This document shows, piece by piece, positions 37,501-46,064 of a stretch of 64,000 nt of DNA. A program made the translations under genes and the position numbers. The stretch's first letter is position 1. Every line of letters begins with the position of its first letter. Under the pieces are notes generated by a model, which did no database searches, was not told the DNA's origin, and saw only the letters and a program-made list of their open reading frames with translations. This stretch comes from Iningainema tapete BLCC-T55 (GTDB lineage Bacteria; Cyanobacteriota; Cyanobacteriia; Cyanobacteriales; Nostocaceae), in assembly GCF_014698965.1 (NCBI RefSeq), contig NZ_JACXAE010000048.1, forward strand, positions 62,001-126,000, written 5' to 3'.

Positions 37501-38160
37501 GAATGCCTTAAAGTTCTAGTAGGACATAGCCACTGGGTTTGTTCTGTAGCTTTTAGTCCTCAAGGCAATATGCTTGCTAGTGGTGGAGCTGATAGTACAG
37601 TCAAGCTTTGGAATATTCAGACAGAGAAATGTATTCAAACTTTTGTAGACCACAAAAACTTAGTTTGGTCAGTAGCATTTAGTACTGATGGAAAAATTCT
37701 CGCCAGTGGTAGCGAAGACCAAACCGTTAAACTACGGAATCTTAGCACAGGTGAATCTCAAAATTTAGAGGGGCATAGTCAACAAGTATACTCAGTAGCA
37801 TTTAGTCCTGATGGACAAACTCTTGCCACTGGTAGTGGCGATGCTACCGTTAAGCTGTGGAAAGTTAGTACAGGTGAGTTTTTAGACTCTCTCACACGGG
37901 GACACACAGGGGCAATTCGTTCCGTGGCGTTTAGTGCTGATGGTAAGCTACTTGCTAGTGGTAGTGAAGATGAAAATATTCAGCTTTGGGATGTACAAAA
38001 GTGTACTAGATGGCGTCAACTTCATTCTGATCGACTTTACGAAGGTATGGAAATTACTGGCGTTACTGGTTTAACCGATGCCGAGAAAGCTTCTTTAAAG
38101 GCATTGGGTGCAGTTGAACGAGGTGAGCGCTCGCCCAAGGGACAATTGACTCCAAGCTGA
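34540..38160 (+). CDS. HTH – NB-ARC – pentapeptide – WD40 signalling protein
   Basis: Protein of about 1206 aa from the ATG at 34540, which has an AAGGTG site 5 nt upstream (34558 is another candidate). The order is: N-terminal HTH-like domain (EISAKLEISQAAVRKRLGES), NB-ARC ATPase with Walker A GIGGIGKS near residue 140 and LIILDKVE as Walker B, a short pentapeptide-like stretch (LKDVNLQKTSLNFADLTG), then 14 WD40 repeats, enough for two seven-blade propellers. This is a STAND-type regulator; ligand sensing by the propellers and oligomerisation by the ATPase are family expectations. The target is unknown. Confidence 0.85.
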   Translation: MDNAANMSQLPESFITEVAAKNGVTTTELDALLLALQDYSGIEISAKLEISQAAVRKRLGESYRKFGIEGSSNKKLTNLKQRLIAQYQAGTAISKTLHEDWGEAVDVEGFSGREKEISELEQWIVGDSSVRCRLVTVLGIGGIGKSVLAARVAKKLQTHFHYLIWRSLSNAPPISTLLTQLLQFLPKDAEPELPDNDNSKILRLMEVLRKHRCLIILDKVETVLRSGEGKPYERAGEYQPGYENYGYLFKKVAEAAHQSCLMLASREKPKQVALLEGKNLPVKVLHLRGLNLEEARIMLQDKGFSCSDAQLCELVERYSGNPLALKIVATTIYDLFGNNVGEFLNQIQQETAVYGEIRTLIEQQFNRLSELEKQLMYWLAIHRDYVSLKELKDNLITPERATTVLEAVESLLRRSLIEKEADSSRFRSSSVVIEYVTEKFVEQAYQEIYLGTTLEFVNTYPLMKARSLDYIRKSQERLILEPVKNKLLSVFGKELESKLRRMLANLQQQPLLKKGYAAGNLINLLRQLQISQSQIDLSGRDFSHLTIRQAYLKDVNLQKTSLNFADLTGSVFTETMSSLVTVEFSPDGFLFATGVINGEIRLWRTSDSQQLRVYKGHSVWVWTIAFSPDSQLLASGSADYTIKIWNLSTGECLNTLKEHTGKVYCVAFSPDGSILASASEDQTIKLWDVNTGNCLTTLYGHNDQVFSVIFSSQSLLASSSADGTIKLWDINTCVYWKTLKGHNGEVYSVGFSPNGQILASSSEDTTVKLWDISTGNCRKTLVGHSKKVYEVIFNPNGKILASCSEDRTIKLWNMDTSECLLTLTGHNSQVWAIAFSPDGRTLLSSSDDQTARLWDVATGNPLNVLQGYTRCVYSVAFSQDRQLLASGSDDETIRLWDWRTCVCYTIGENLGRIRSVAFSPDGKILASGGADNTIKLWDIRDISFTKCKTTLTGHTNWVWTVVFSPDGQTLASCSEDRTIRVWDIHTGECLKVLVGHSHWVCSVAFSPQGNMLASGGADSTVKLWNIQTEKCIQTFVDHKNLVWSVAFSTDGKILASGSEDQTVKLRNLSTGESQNLEGHSQQVYSVAFSPDGQTLATGSGDATVKLWKVSTGEFLDSLTRGHTGAIRSVAFSADGKLLASGSEDENIQLWDVQKCTRWRQLHSDRLYEGMEITGVTGLTDAEKASLKALGAVERGERSPKGQLTPS

Positions 38161-38251
38161 TTACACATGAGAGAAAATTTTATCAGTCTCTAATCACATA
38201 ATTAAGATAAATTGCTTATTCTGGGTTACTTCTACCATAACTTTACATTTA

Positions 38252-39145
38252 ATGAAAAGAATCCGTCGTAAAGCTCCACCGCCACCCCTGATTATGAACC
38301 GGGATGGAGGCTTCAACGTAGTCAGAAAAGGTACACCAAAATTCCACTGGGGTGACTTGTACCATTTGCTACTCACTCTTTCCTGGCCCAAGTTCTTGGC
38401 ACTCGTATGTTCAGGGTACTTCATTACTAATGCCCTATTTGCCCTAGCATACATCGCAGCAGGCGATGGCATTGCCAACGCACGCCCAGGTAACTTCCTT
38501 GATGCCTTTTTTTTCAGTGTTCAAACTATGGCAACTATTGGCTACGGAGCAATGTATCCCAAAACAGCTTATGCCAATGCCCTAGTCACAGCCGAAGCAC
38601 TGTTAGGACTTTTGGGAGTAGCGATGGCGACTGGACTCATGTTTGCCCGATTTTCCATTCCCAGAGCGCGAGTACTGTTTAGTCGTGTGGCAGTAATTAC
38701 TCCTTATAATGGAATGCCAACATTAATGTTTCGGGTAGGTAACGAGCGGGAAAACTGGATTTTAGAAGCACAACTCAATGTTACTTTGGTGCGTAGCGAA
38801 ATTACTCTAGAAAAAGAGGCAATGCGGCGCTTTTTCGACTTACAACTAGTGCGCAAACACTCACCACTTTTCGCTCTCACTTGGACAGTAATGCATACGA
38901 TTGACGAGAGTAGTCCACTTTATGGCTTGACACCAGAAATGATGCTTGAAGATAACATGGAAATAGTGGTGACTTTTACTGGTTTGGATGAAACAGTTTC
39001 CCAAACTATCCATGCTCGTCATTCGTATATCTCAGAAGAAATTTTCCTCAATATGCGATTTGTAGATATCTTATCAAGAACAAAAGACGGTAGACGCTGT
39101 ATCGACTTCTCCCGCTTTCATGATATTATGCCATTGGATAATTAA
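38252..39145 (+). CDS. KirBac-type inward-rectifier potassium channel
   Basis: Channel of 297 aa. Two membrane helices flank a pore loop with the K+ filter T95-I-G-Y-G99 followed by AMYP. Behind it comes the cytoplasmic Ig-like domain of Kir channels (RVLFSRVAVITPYNGMPTLMFRVGNERENWILEA). The N-terminal slide region contains FHWGDLYHLLLTLSWPKFLAL. Bacterial Kir channels are modulated by lipids and pH; here only the K+ channel function is firmly supported. It is apparently monocistronic. Confidence 0.92.
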   Translation: MKRIRRKAPPPPLIMNRDGGFNVVRKGTPKFHWGDLYHLLLTLSWPKFLALVCSGYFITNALFALAYIAAGDGIANARPGNFLDAFFFSVQTMATIGYGAMYPKTAYANALVTAEALLGLLGVAMATGLMFARFSIPRARVLFSRVAVITPYNGMPTLMFRVGNERENWILEAQLNVTLVRSEITLEKEAMRRFFDLQLVRKHSPLFALTWTVMHTIDESSPLYGLTPEMMLEDNMEIVVTFTGLDETVSQTIHARHSYISEEIFLNMRFVDILSRTKDGRRCIDFSRFHDIMPLDN

Positions 39146-39410
39146 ATTTCTCCAACATCCCGTAGCACTGCATCAATGAGGCTAGGTCGAATATAAATTC
39201 CATTGGTGTATAACTGCTCAATATATACTTTAATCTCAACAATCAAGCCTGCTTTTTTTGCCTTACGCAAAATGCCAAGAGTACCTATCCGGCGAATTCC
39301 TAAGCGTTCTGCAACCCGTCGTGCTTGAGCATCATCCAAAGTTCCAGTTGCGCGATAATTGACAAGGAGATGAGGGGGCTGCTATCGGCAATAATGACAG
39401 AGTTAATCAT
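39142..39410 (-). pseudogene. PIN-domain (DUF3368-type) toxin with internal deletion
   Basis: The ATG at 39410 overlaps the antitoxin stop and begins MINSVIIADSSPLISLSIIAQLE, the normal PIN N-terminus with its first acidic residue. After about 24 codons the sequence jumps, in another frame, to the C-terminal part (TLDDAQARRVAERLGIRRIGTLGILRKAKKAG...). The central part with most remaining PIN acidic residues is missing. A deletion of roughly 60–80 codons plus a frame change explains this. The toxin is almost certainly inactive. Confidence 0.75.
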
Positions 39411-39654
39411 CACGCAATTCGTCGGCAATTTGGTCATCATCTAGGTTGATAACCGGGATTTGTAAACGCCCTAGTTCGTACATGAATTGGGGTTTGTTCA
39501 TACTGCAAAAAGCGGCGGCTTTACCAAGCGATAGTCGGCGTAGCTCAAATAGTTTGACTGCAAGCAAAAATTTGAGTTCTACTTCTAATGCTTGGGGTGA
39601 TTTGCCGGAGGTAATAAGTAAGTCATCGGGATAATGAAGGGATAGGATGTGCAT
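39403..39654 (-). CDS. UPF0175 family antitoxin
   Basis: This 83-aa protein has the UPF0175 pattern: a short beta-rich start (HILSLHYPDDLLITSGKS), an alpha-helical ELKFLLAVKLFELRRLSLGKAA, and the helix-turn-helix-like FCSMNKPQFMYELGRLQIPVINL. UPF0175 proteins are antitoxins to PIN (DUF3368) toxins, and the degraded toxin gene overlaps its 3' end. Its start lies directly at the breakpoint of a truncated NACHT-type ATPase gene, so the module came in by insertion or recombination. Confidence 0.78.
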   Translation of the reverse strand: MHILSLHYPDDLLITSGKSPQALEVELKFLLAVKLFELRRLSLGKAAAFCSMNKPQFMYELGRLQIPVINLDDDQIADELRDD

Positions 39655-39815
39655 GGTTCGCCTACAATAGTGAAGTAACCCCGGTTATAGCGGTGGAGAA
39701 AGTCGGTGATGGCGGCGAAGACAAATTCACGACCAACAAAATTATCGCTCTTTTCTCGAATGACTTGCTGAAACTCTGTTAGGTTTTGAGTAGGAGATCG
39801 TGGTGGGGTGTTCAT
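39655..39815 (-). pseudogene. 5' fragment of a second NACHT-type ATPase gene
   Basis: From the ATG at 39815, which overlaps the stop of the upstream WD40 gene (ATGA), the frame encodes NTPPRSPTQNLTEFQQVIRE, NFVGREFVFAAITDFLHRYN and GYFTIVGEP. That is the segment leading into the Walker A loop of the NACHT/AAA family. The expected GxGKS does not follow; the sequence switches to the UPF0175 gene start region. The remaining frame to 39585 is non-homologous. The rest of the ATPase has been lost. Confidence 0.7.
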
Positions 39816-41815
39816 AATTCGTTGCTGTTCTCCAACTGCCAAAAATGTACCCCCCCTGAACTATCCCCTGCAACAATTGTTACACCATCTGGTGCAACAG
39901 CACAGCAAAGTAACGGATGCTCTCCAGTAAAAGTAGCAAGAACCTCTCCGCTTTCTAAATTCCAGACTTTGAGAGTATTGTCTCTTGAACCAGAAATCAC
40001 CTGCTTGCCATCCGGGGTAATGGCGATTGCAAAAACCAAGTGGCGGTGACCGATGAGGGTACACACCTCTGTTGCCGTTTGCAGATTCCAGACTTTGAGA
40101 GTGTTATCACCTGAACCAGAAATCACCTGCTTGCCATCGGGGGTGACGGCAACGGCAAAAACCGCATCGCGATGACCAGTGAGAGTACACACTTCTATTG
40201 CCGTTTCTAGGTTCCAAATTTTGAGAGTCTTGTCCCATGAACCAGAAATTACATACTTGCTATCTGGGGTGACGGTGACAGCAAAAACCGCGTCGCGATG
40301 ACCAGTAAGAGTACATAGGAGGTGTGTACTTTCCCGATTCCAGATTTTGAGAGTATTGTCTCTTGAACCAGAAATCACCAGCTTGCCATCGGAGGTGACA
40401 GTGAGTGCATTAACCGAGTTGCTATGAGCTTTTAGGCTACAAACTTCCTTTGCATGAAAATTCCAAACTTTGAGAGTCTTGTCCCATGAACCAGAAATCA
40501 TCTGCTTGCCAAACTCATTTGAAAATGCTTCACGAACGGGAATGAGGGCAACTGCATAAACCGAGTTGCTATGACCAGTGAGAGTACAAACCTCCTGTAA
40601 ACTTTCCAGATTCCACACTTTAAGAGTTTTGTCACCTGAACCAGAAATCACCTGCTTACCATCCGGAGTAACGGCAACTGCATTAACCGAGTCGCTATGA
40701 CCAGTAAGAGTATACACCTCATGTCCAGTTTCCAAATTCCAAATTTTGAGAGTTTTGTCTCTTGAACCAGAAATCACCTGCTTACCATCCGGAGTAACGG
40801 CAACTGCATTAACCGAGTCGCTATGACCAGTAAGAGTACACACCTCATATCCAGTTTCCAAATTCCAAATTTTGAGAGTTTTGTCCCATGAACCAGAAAT
40901 TACCTGCTTACCATCCGGAGTAACGGTAACTGTATAAACTGAATTGCTATGACCTTTGAGGGTACAGGCTTCCTGTACACTCTCCAGATTCCAGATTTTG
41001 AGCGTGTTATCACCTGAACCAGAAATTACCTGTTTGCCATTCGGGGTGACGGCGATTGCATTAATCCAGTCGTGATGACCACTAAGGGTACAGACCTCCT
41101 GTGCCGTTTCCAGATCCCAGACTTTGAGAGTATTGTCTCTTGAACCAGAAATTATCTGCTTGCCATCCGGAGTGACGGCAACTGCAATAACCCAGCCGCA
41201 ATGACCAGTGAGAGTAAAAACCTCCTGCGCCGTTTCCAGATTCCAAACTTTAAGCGTGTTGTCACCTGAACCAGAAATCACCTGCCTGCCATCGGGGGTG
41301 ACGACGACTGCATTAACAACCGAGTAGCTATGACCTGTGAAGGTGCGTAACAAACGTCCACCGGGAGGAGTTAAGCTAGGTGTTAACAAACGTAACCAAG
41401 GAGTTTTAATTTGCTTTGTCTGATTAAGCATTGCCTGAATTTCTGGCAATTTAAAAGATAGCAAACGACCCCATAATTGTTCTGCTAGCTGCGTCCTATC
41501 CTGACATAAAATATGTGCTGACAGTAGCAGTGCTCCTTGAATTAATTTCAGCGCTTTTACCTTTTCCTGGTTGTAGTCTGGATTATTTTCTACCTCCGGG
41601 TGATTAATCAAATCATAATCAGTAATCAGCGCATCTACTCCATAGTTAGGATGCTGAGTTTTTTCTACTAGATAGTCAAAACTAGTTAAAAGTTGAAAAT
41701 ACTTCTTTAAATGACCAGGTTTATTTGACTTAACTAAATTAGGTAATGCCGTTAGACGAGCGCGTTGATAGGCAGGGCTTTTTGCTACTGAATGAGGTAA
41801 TTTATTCATCTTCAC
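39812..41815 (-). CDS. WD40 repeat protein of the NACHT–WD40 locus
   Basis: This 667-aa protein has an N-terminal helical region (about 1–150; PHSVAKSPAYQRARLTALPNL) and then 12 WD40 repeats (about 155–660) with the unit VTPDGKQVISGSxDxTLKxWN. The repeats are nearly identical and differ mainly at a few positions, suggesting recent amplification. One repeat (seventh) carries an insertion of about eight residues (VREAFSNEFG). The upstream frame ends just inside the start of this one (GTG/ATG at 41815/41809). In related proteins these parts can be one polypeptide, so this may be the C-terminal half of a split gene. Confidence 0.82.
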   Translation of the reverse strand: MKMNKLPHSVAKSPAYQRARLTALPNLVKSNKPGHLKKYFQLLTSFDYLVEKTQHPNYGVDALITDYDLINHPEVENNPDYNQEKVKALKLIQGALLLSAHILCQDRTQLAEQLWGRLLSFKLPEIQAMLNQTKQIKTPWLRLLTPSLTPPGGRLLRTFTGHSYSVVNAVVVTPDGRQVISGSGDNTLKVWNLETAQEVFTLTGHCGWVIAVAVTPDGKQIISGSRDNTLKVWDLETAQEVCTLSGHHDWINAIAVTPNGKQVISGSGDNTLKIWNLESVQEACTLKGHSNSVYTVTVTPDGKQVISGSWDKTLKIWNLETGYEVCTLTGHSDSVNAVAVTPDGKQVISGSRDKTLKIWNLETGHEVYTLTGHSDSVNAVAVTPDGKQVISGSGDKTLKVWNLESLQEVCTLTGHSNSVYAVALIPVREAFSNEFGKQMISGSWDKTLKVWNFHAKEVCSLKAHSNSVNALTVTSDGKLVISGSRDNTLKIWNRESTHLLCTLTGHRDAVFAVTVTPDSKYVISGSWDKTLKIWNLETAIEVCTLTGHRDAVFAVAVTPDGKQVISGSGDNTLKVWNLQTATEVCTLIGHRHLVFAIAITPDGKQVISGSRDNTLKVWNLESGEVLATFTGEHPLLCCAVAPDGVTIVAGDSSGGVHFWQLENSNEL

Positions 41816-43352
41816 CTAAATATACCGAGTCAGCAATGCGTTGATTTACATCCTCAAATAATTTACGAGTAGATTTTAATTCCCGTTTTGCTTTGAGGAA
41901 GTCAAGAAAACTAGCGTGGTAAATGCTGTAGCAGATTTCTCCTTCTATTTCTTGTGCTTTCAAATACTCAACCCACTCATCCAAAACAGATTGCACATCA
42001 TATTCATCTTTATCAGCAATGTTGGCAATCATCTCACAGGGAATTGGCGTACCAATTTCGACTAAGATAAACAGGATAATTACCTTTGCTTCCTGGGGTG
42101 TTTTATTCATCCCCATCCGCTCTCAATGTTGTTGATAGTAGTCTTCTAGACCATCTGGCAATTGGTTTAAAGTCAGGTCTTGATAGAAACCGCGAGCAAT
42201 TCCTGGTAAAATATAGCGCAGGTACATAAAATTGTTTTCACTTTTGGCTGCGACCTGCTCAACAAACGTTTCAGTAAAAATATTACGGTCTTGTATCCAC
42301 TTACGCAAAGCTAATTTATGCTCTGGATCGTTATTCAGAAATAAGCGAATATACTCTTTCACATCATCACGGCTGAAATCTACATACTGACTTGCCCTTA
42401 AATCAAACTCCTCCACCGGAACACCAGGAGACACATACAACCTTTTTGTTTCTTGAGTATAAGGTCGTCTGGTTAGTAGGAAATAAACATGCTCAGGAAG
42501 CGTAGTAGGTAAATACAATAGATTATCGCCTGATTTCTGTTCTTGCTCTACTTCATCAAGTGCATCAACCACAATCACCAAACGTTGATTAGGAAGAAGT
42601 TTTTTGCTCACTTTCTCAAGTAAAGTTGGTAAATCAGATTTTTCCGAATTCTGTAACTGGTAACGCTTAATCAATTGTTGTCGAATACTTTCCAAAAACT
42701 GTTCAGGTCGATTGCGTCCCTCAGCACGAATATTGAAATAGCACGGAGATTTGTAGTCAAAAACGTATTTAGCAGAAATGGCACTTTTTCCCATCCCCGC
42801 ATCCCCTACTACAATAAAGTAACCGTTGGAGTTATTTTTAAGAAATTGAGCAAAAGCTTCAAAAACAAATCTGCGTCCACAAAATGCCCGGATTTTTTCT
42901 TTGATTAATGGTTTAAACTCCTGTGAATACTCATCCATATTCCAGTCTGGATAAGGCTGAAATTCTAATGATTTAGTGCGTTGGGCTACGCTGATAAAAA
43001 CTTTTCCAAACTCTTCTAGCTCCGGATGAATGTCAATTCCTGCTGCTCGGATATCATCCCCTAATGTATTCCAATCCGTAAATGTTTCTACTTCTTTGAG
43101 AAATCCTAAAGGATTATTAGAAGAATAAGCTTGCCAAAAAGCATTTTTAATCTCTTTTTCTCGAAAAAGTTTAAGAATAGGCTCAGGCTTATATACCCCA
43201 TACTCTACTAAAGCATAAGCATAAACACCATCAACATCTTTTGGGGGTTGTACTGGATCAAGCTTTAAATCCTTTAATATTTTGATGACAGTTTCATTAC
43301 GCTGCGCTTGATTAATAACTAGGGTAGCAGAACGCGCAATCATGTATCGCAC
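41802..43352 (-). pseudogene. NACHT-type ATPase gene interrupted by an in-frame TGA
   Basis: Codons 1–409 (43352–42126) encode an N-terminal helical domain of unknown function (about 1–150), FCGRRFVFEAFAQFLK, Walker A GDAGMGKS at 183–190 and Walker B VVDALDEVE at 261–269. TGA at 42125–42123 follows LEDYYQQH. The same frame continues without a break as ERMGMNKTPQEAKVIILFIL to a stop at 41802, and this continuation is typical winged-helix sequence of the family. A TGG (Trp) to TGA change is the simplest explanation. The 104-aa C-terminal part could restart at 42116, so a two-chain product is possible. Confidence 0.75.
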
Positions 43353-43512
43353 TAATTACCTTATGGATGTCAACCATTTTTGTTGGGGAGGAGTTATTTT
43401 ACACTTAGACTATATGTAAGCTTCTACTTCATTATCTTGCTTTTCGGATAGTTGTGATAGAATGTAACAACAAATTATTTTTAAAGTTCAGAGTTTTTCT
43501 TTTAGAACCAAA

Positions 43513-43827
43513 ATGACCGGAGTAATTACCCAATCACCTATTGAAATACCTAAAGACAAAATTGCTGAACTTGCAGAGCGTTATCACATTTGTAAACTTT
43601 CTCTGTTTGGTTCCATTCTGCGTGATGACTTTCGCTCTGATAGCGACATAGACATTTTAGTTGAGTTTGAACCTGGATACACCCCCGGCTTTGCGTTCAT
43701 TGACATTCAGGATGAACTCTCTCAGCTTTTAGGGCGAGTGGTTGATCTCAATACGCCTGAAGATATCAGTCGCTACTTCCGATCTCAGGTACTGGCAGAA
43801 GCACAAGTGCAGTATGTCAAAAACTGA
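43513..43827 (+). CDS. mntA: MntA-type minimal nucleotidyltransferase antitoxin
   Basis: This 104-aa protein has the minimal nucleotidyltransferase motif GSILRDDFRSDSDIDILVEF, with the paired aspartates D45 and D47. In MntA–HepT modules MntA adds AMP residues to the HepT toxin and so inactivates it. The partner gene begins inside its 3' end, giving a 14-nt overlap. The module looks intact, unlike the other toxin–antitoxin loci in the window. Confidence 0.85.
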   Translation: MTGVITQSPIEIPKDKIAELAERYHICKLSLFGSILRDDFRSDSDIDILVEFEPGYTPGFAFIDIQDELSQLLGRVVDLNTPEDISRYFRSQVLAEAQVQYVKN

Positions 43828-44167
43828 TAATGTACGCCTGCGTCACATGTTAGATGCGGCGAATCAGGCAATTGTATTTACCCAAGGGCGTAGTCGCGCT
43901 GACTTGGATACTGACGCTATGCTGGCACTAGCAGTTGTAAGGCTGATCGAGATTTTGGGTGAAGCAGCCAAAAACGTTTCCCAGTCAACCAAAGACAGTA
44001 TACCGGAAATTCCGTGGCGACAAATTACCGGAACGCGGGATCGACTTAGCCATGCTTACTTTGATGTCAACCTTGACATTATCTGGGATATTGTTACTAG
44101 CGGTTTACCTCCGCTAGTTGCTAAGTTGCAGGAAATTCTTTCTTTGAATGAAGGTGATGATTTGTGA
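43814..44167 (+). CDS. hepT: HepT-type HEPN ribonuclease toxin
   Basis: HEPN (DUF86) protein of 117 aa from the ATG at 43814, which overlaps mntA; an open frame reaches further back but lies inside mntA. The active motif RX4HXY is complete: R75-DRLS-H80-A-Y82 (RDRLSHAYF). The tyrosine is the known AMPylation target in this family. The rest (MLDAANQAIVFTQGRSRADL; RLIEILGEAAKNVS) is typical. It is predicted to cleave RNA unless modified by MntA. Confidence 0.88.
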   Translation: MSKTDNVRLRHMLDAANQAIVFTQGRSRADLDTDAMLALAVVRLIEILGEAAKNVSQSTKDSIPEIPWRQITGTRDRLSHAYFDVNLDIIWDIVTSGLPPLVAKLQEILSLNEGDDL

Positions 44168-44329
44168 GCTATTAGAAGCAAGAGTGTAAACAACAGAAGG
44201 AATAGAGACGTAGTGCGGAAATCATACCGAAAGCAGATGTGTGTCTCGCTGCACATATCTTAACAGGCAGATGTCGCTCTTTTGTCAAGTATTTTACAAT
44301 TATAAATAAGAACTTCAGGAGAAGAATTT

Positions 44330-44695
44330 ATGGGTTGGTTAAAAAGACTATTTGGACTGGAAAAACCGCAAAACGCACAAGTAAATCCTGAGCCACAACC
44401 AGTGCAGCAGCAAGTTCAAGCCGCTGCTCCTGCTGCTACTCAATCAATTCCCCCAGAGCGTGTAGGATTAAATGGGGAATACGATCAAAGTGGATTAGCA
44501 AAGCGTGTAGCTCTAGCATTTGACCAAGATCCCCAATTAGATGACGTTGATACTCTATGGGTTGCGCAAACTAGTGGTACTGTAGTACTGAAAGGGAAAG
44601 TTCCCAGCCAAGATATTCTCAACAAAATGGTTTCTGTGGCACGCTCTGTAAATGGTGCTACCTCTGTTGACACTTCACAAGTTACGATTGGTTAA
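44330..44695 (+). CDS. BON-domain protein
   Basis: This 121-aa protein has an N-terminal GWLKRLFGLEKPQNA segment without a clear signal peptide, a Gln/Pro/Ala-rich linker (about 20–45) and a BON domain (about 50–120) ending NGATSVDTSQVTI. BON domains bind membranes or peptidoglycan. An AGGAGAAG ribosome site precedes the ATG. It lies alone, before a palindromic repeat. Confidence 0.75.
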   Translation: MGWLKRLFGLEKPQNAQVNPEPQPVQQQVQAAAPAATQSIPPERVGLNGEYDQSGLAKRVALAFDQDPQLDDVDTLWVAQTSGTVVLKGKVPSQDILNKMVSVARSVNGATSVDTSQVTIG

Positions 44696-44700
44696 TATTT

Positions 44701-44729
44701 GTAGAGACGTTCCGCCGGAACGTCTCTAC
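44701..44729. repeat. GTAGAGACG variable-core palindrome
   Basis: The 29-bp palindrome has outer arms GTAGAGACG and CGTCTCTAC and the core TTCCGCCGGAA. It lies between the convergent BON and hydrolase genes (44695/44732) and may work as their shared terminator. Confidence 0.85.
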
Positions 44730-44731
44730 GT

Positions 44732-45682
44732 TCATACCTGATGGACAACAATTTGTTGTTTCGGAAATATAGATCTATCAATCCAATCTAAAATGACTTG
44801 GTTCACCTGTTCTGGGTTTTCATCATGGGGACAATGCCCTACACCTTCAAGATTGAGCAATTCTAAGTTCTCGTTGTATTGAGCAAATTGACTAGCCAGT
44901 GCTGGGGGAACAAATCTGTCTTTCTGCCCCCAAATCAAAAGCATGGGAATTGTTAGAGTGGGTAGCACTGTCTTAACGCTAGGGCAGAAGTTTGCTCTAA
45001 TTGTTGCTTTGAAAAGAGCAGTGAAGGCGCGGGCTGAACCCCGATCTTGGGTAGGCCCTGCTATGATTTCTACTAGTTCATCTGTGATGGCTTCAGTATT
45101 AGCATAGGCGATCGCCGCCCATCGTCGCAATATACCTGGTCTGCGCAATACCCCAAACACAGTTTTCAGTACAATCCCAGAAGCTACAATAGATTTGATG
45201 GTTGAAACTGTAGGTCGTAACCAACCAGGGATTGCTTCAAGCTCTAATGAAGGATCGGGCAAGCTCATCATCACCACACCTTGCACCATTTCTGGATGAG
45301 CAGCGGCAGCAGCCAGAGCAATCAATGAACCAATAGAATTCCCCACCAATACAACTGGTTGACGAATAAAAGCTTTCCAAAAGTCGTATACTTGCTCTAC
45401 CCAAAGATGTATGCTATAGTTTGCCGGGGCTTTTTCTGAAGCACCAAAACCAAGCATGTCAAGAGCATAAACTGTATGGTGTTCACTTAGCACTTCTAAA
45501 TTGTGTCGCCAATGTCCAATAGAAGCACCGAACCCATGTAACAGGATCAGGGGAGTAGTGTTTTGGTGATTTGTAGAAGTACGTATATATGTGTAGCGGA
45601 TTTGCCAGCCCCGCCAGACCCAATCCCTTTGATTACCTACCCTTTGCTGCCAATGAACCTTGCCGTTCATAGTTACCTCCAA
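44732..45682 (-). CDS. Alpha/beta-fold hydrolase
   Basis: Protein of 316 aa, or 312 from a second ATG at 45670. The oxyanion region LILLHGFGASIGHWR, the nucleophile elbow VGNSIGSL (Ser) and the late histidine in GVGHCPHDENPEQV are all visible, with the acid in LLIWGQKDRFVP. The lipase/haloperoxidase-type family is clear, but the substrate is not. Similar cyanobacterial genes are near core functions such as infC, as here, on the opposite strand. Confidence 0.83.
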   Translation of the reverse strand: MEVTMNGKVHWQQRVGNQRDWVWRGWQIRYTYIRTSTNHQNTTPLILLHGFGASIGHWRHNLEVLSEHHTVYALDMLGFGASEKAPANYSIHLWVEQVYDFWKAFIRQPVVLVGNSIGSLIALAAAAAHPEMVQGVVMMSLPDPSLELEAIPGWLRPTVSTIKSIVASGIVLKTVFGVLRRPGILRRWAAIAYANTEAITDELVEIIAGPTQDRGSARAFTALFKATIRANFCPSVKTVLPTLTIPMLLIWGQKDRFVPPALASQFAQYNENLELLNLEGVGHCPHDENPEQVNQVILDWIDRSIFPKQQIVVHQV

Positions 45683-46064
45683 ATGATTATATATTTGACT
45701 ACAAAGTAATACTGAATAATTAGCAAAATATAAAGTTATTATAAATACACAAACAATAAAAAGTATATGAGCGCGTAATATGTATATTATAGAAATGTAT
45801 TGATGAATAAAATGTCAATCACTTTCGTAAACCAGTTACAATAGTTAAAGAATGCTACTATTGTCTAACTTAGATTAAATATTGGACAAAAGTTCTCTCG
45901 CAATGAGTAGAATGACAAATACAACAATTACCATCACAGGTTTATGGATTAGCTACTCTAGAAATAGAGTTTCCTTTTTCTGTCCTCAGTTATGCAATCT
46001 TGCTTCCGCTGCGGACTACTCACAACCAAGCCAAATTCATAATTAACAGCTCCCACGAATCATA
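45683..46064. other. Divergent intergenic region hydrolase / infC
   Basis: The 382 nt are AT-rich and contain no convincing gene. They should hold the promoters of the hydrolase (minus) and infC (plus). A large leader before infC is common in bacteria, but no regulatory structure stands out here. Confidence 0.4.
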
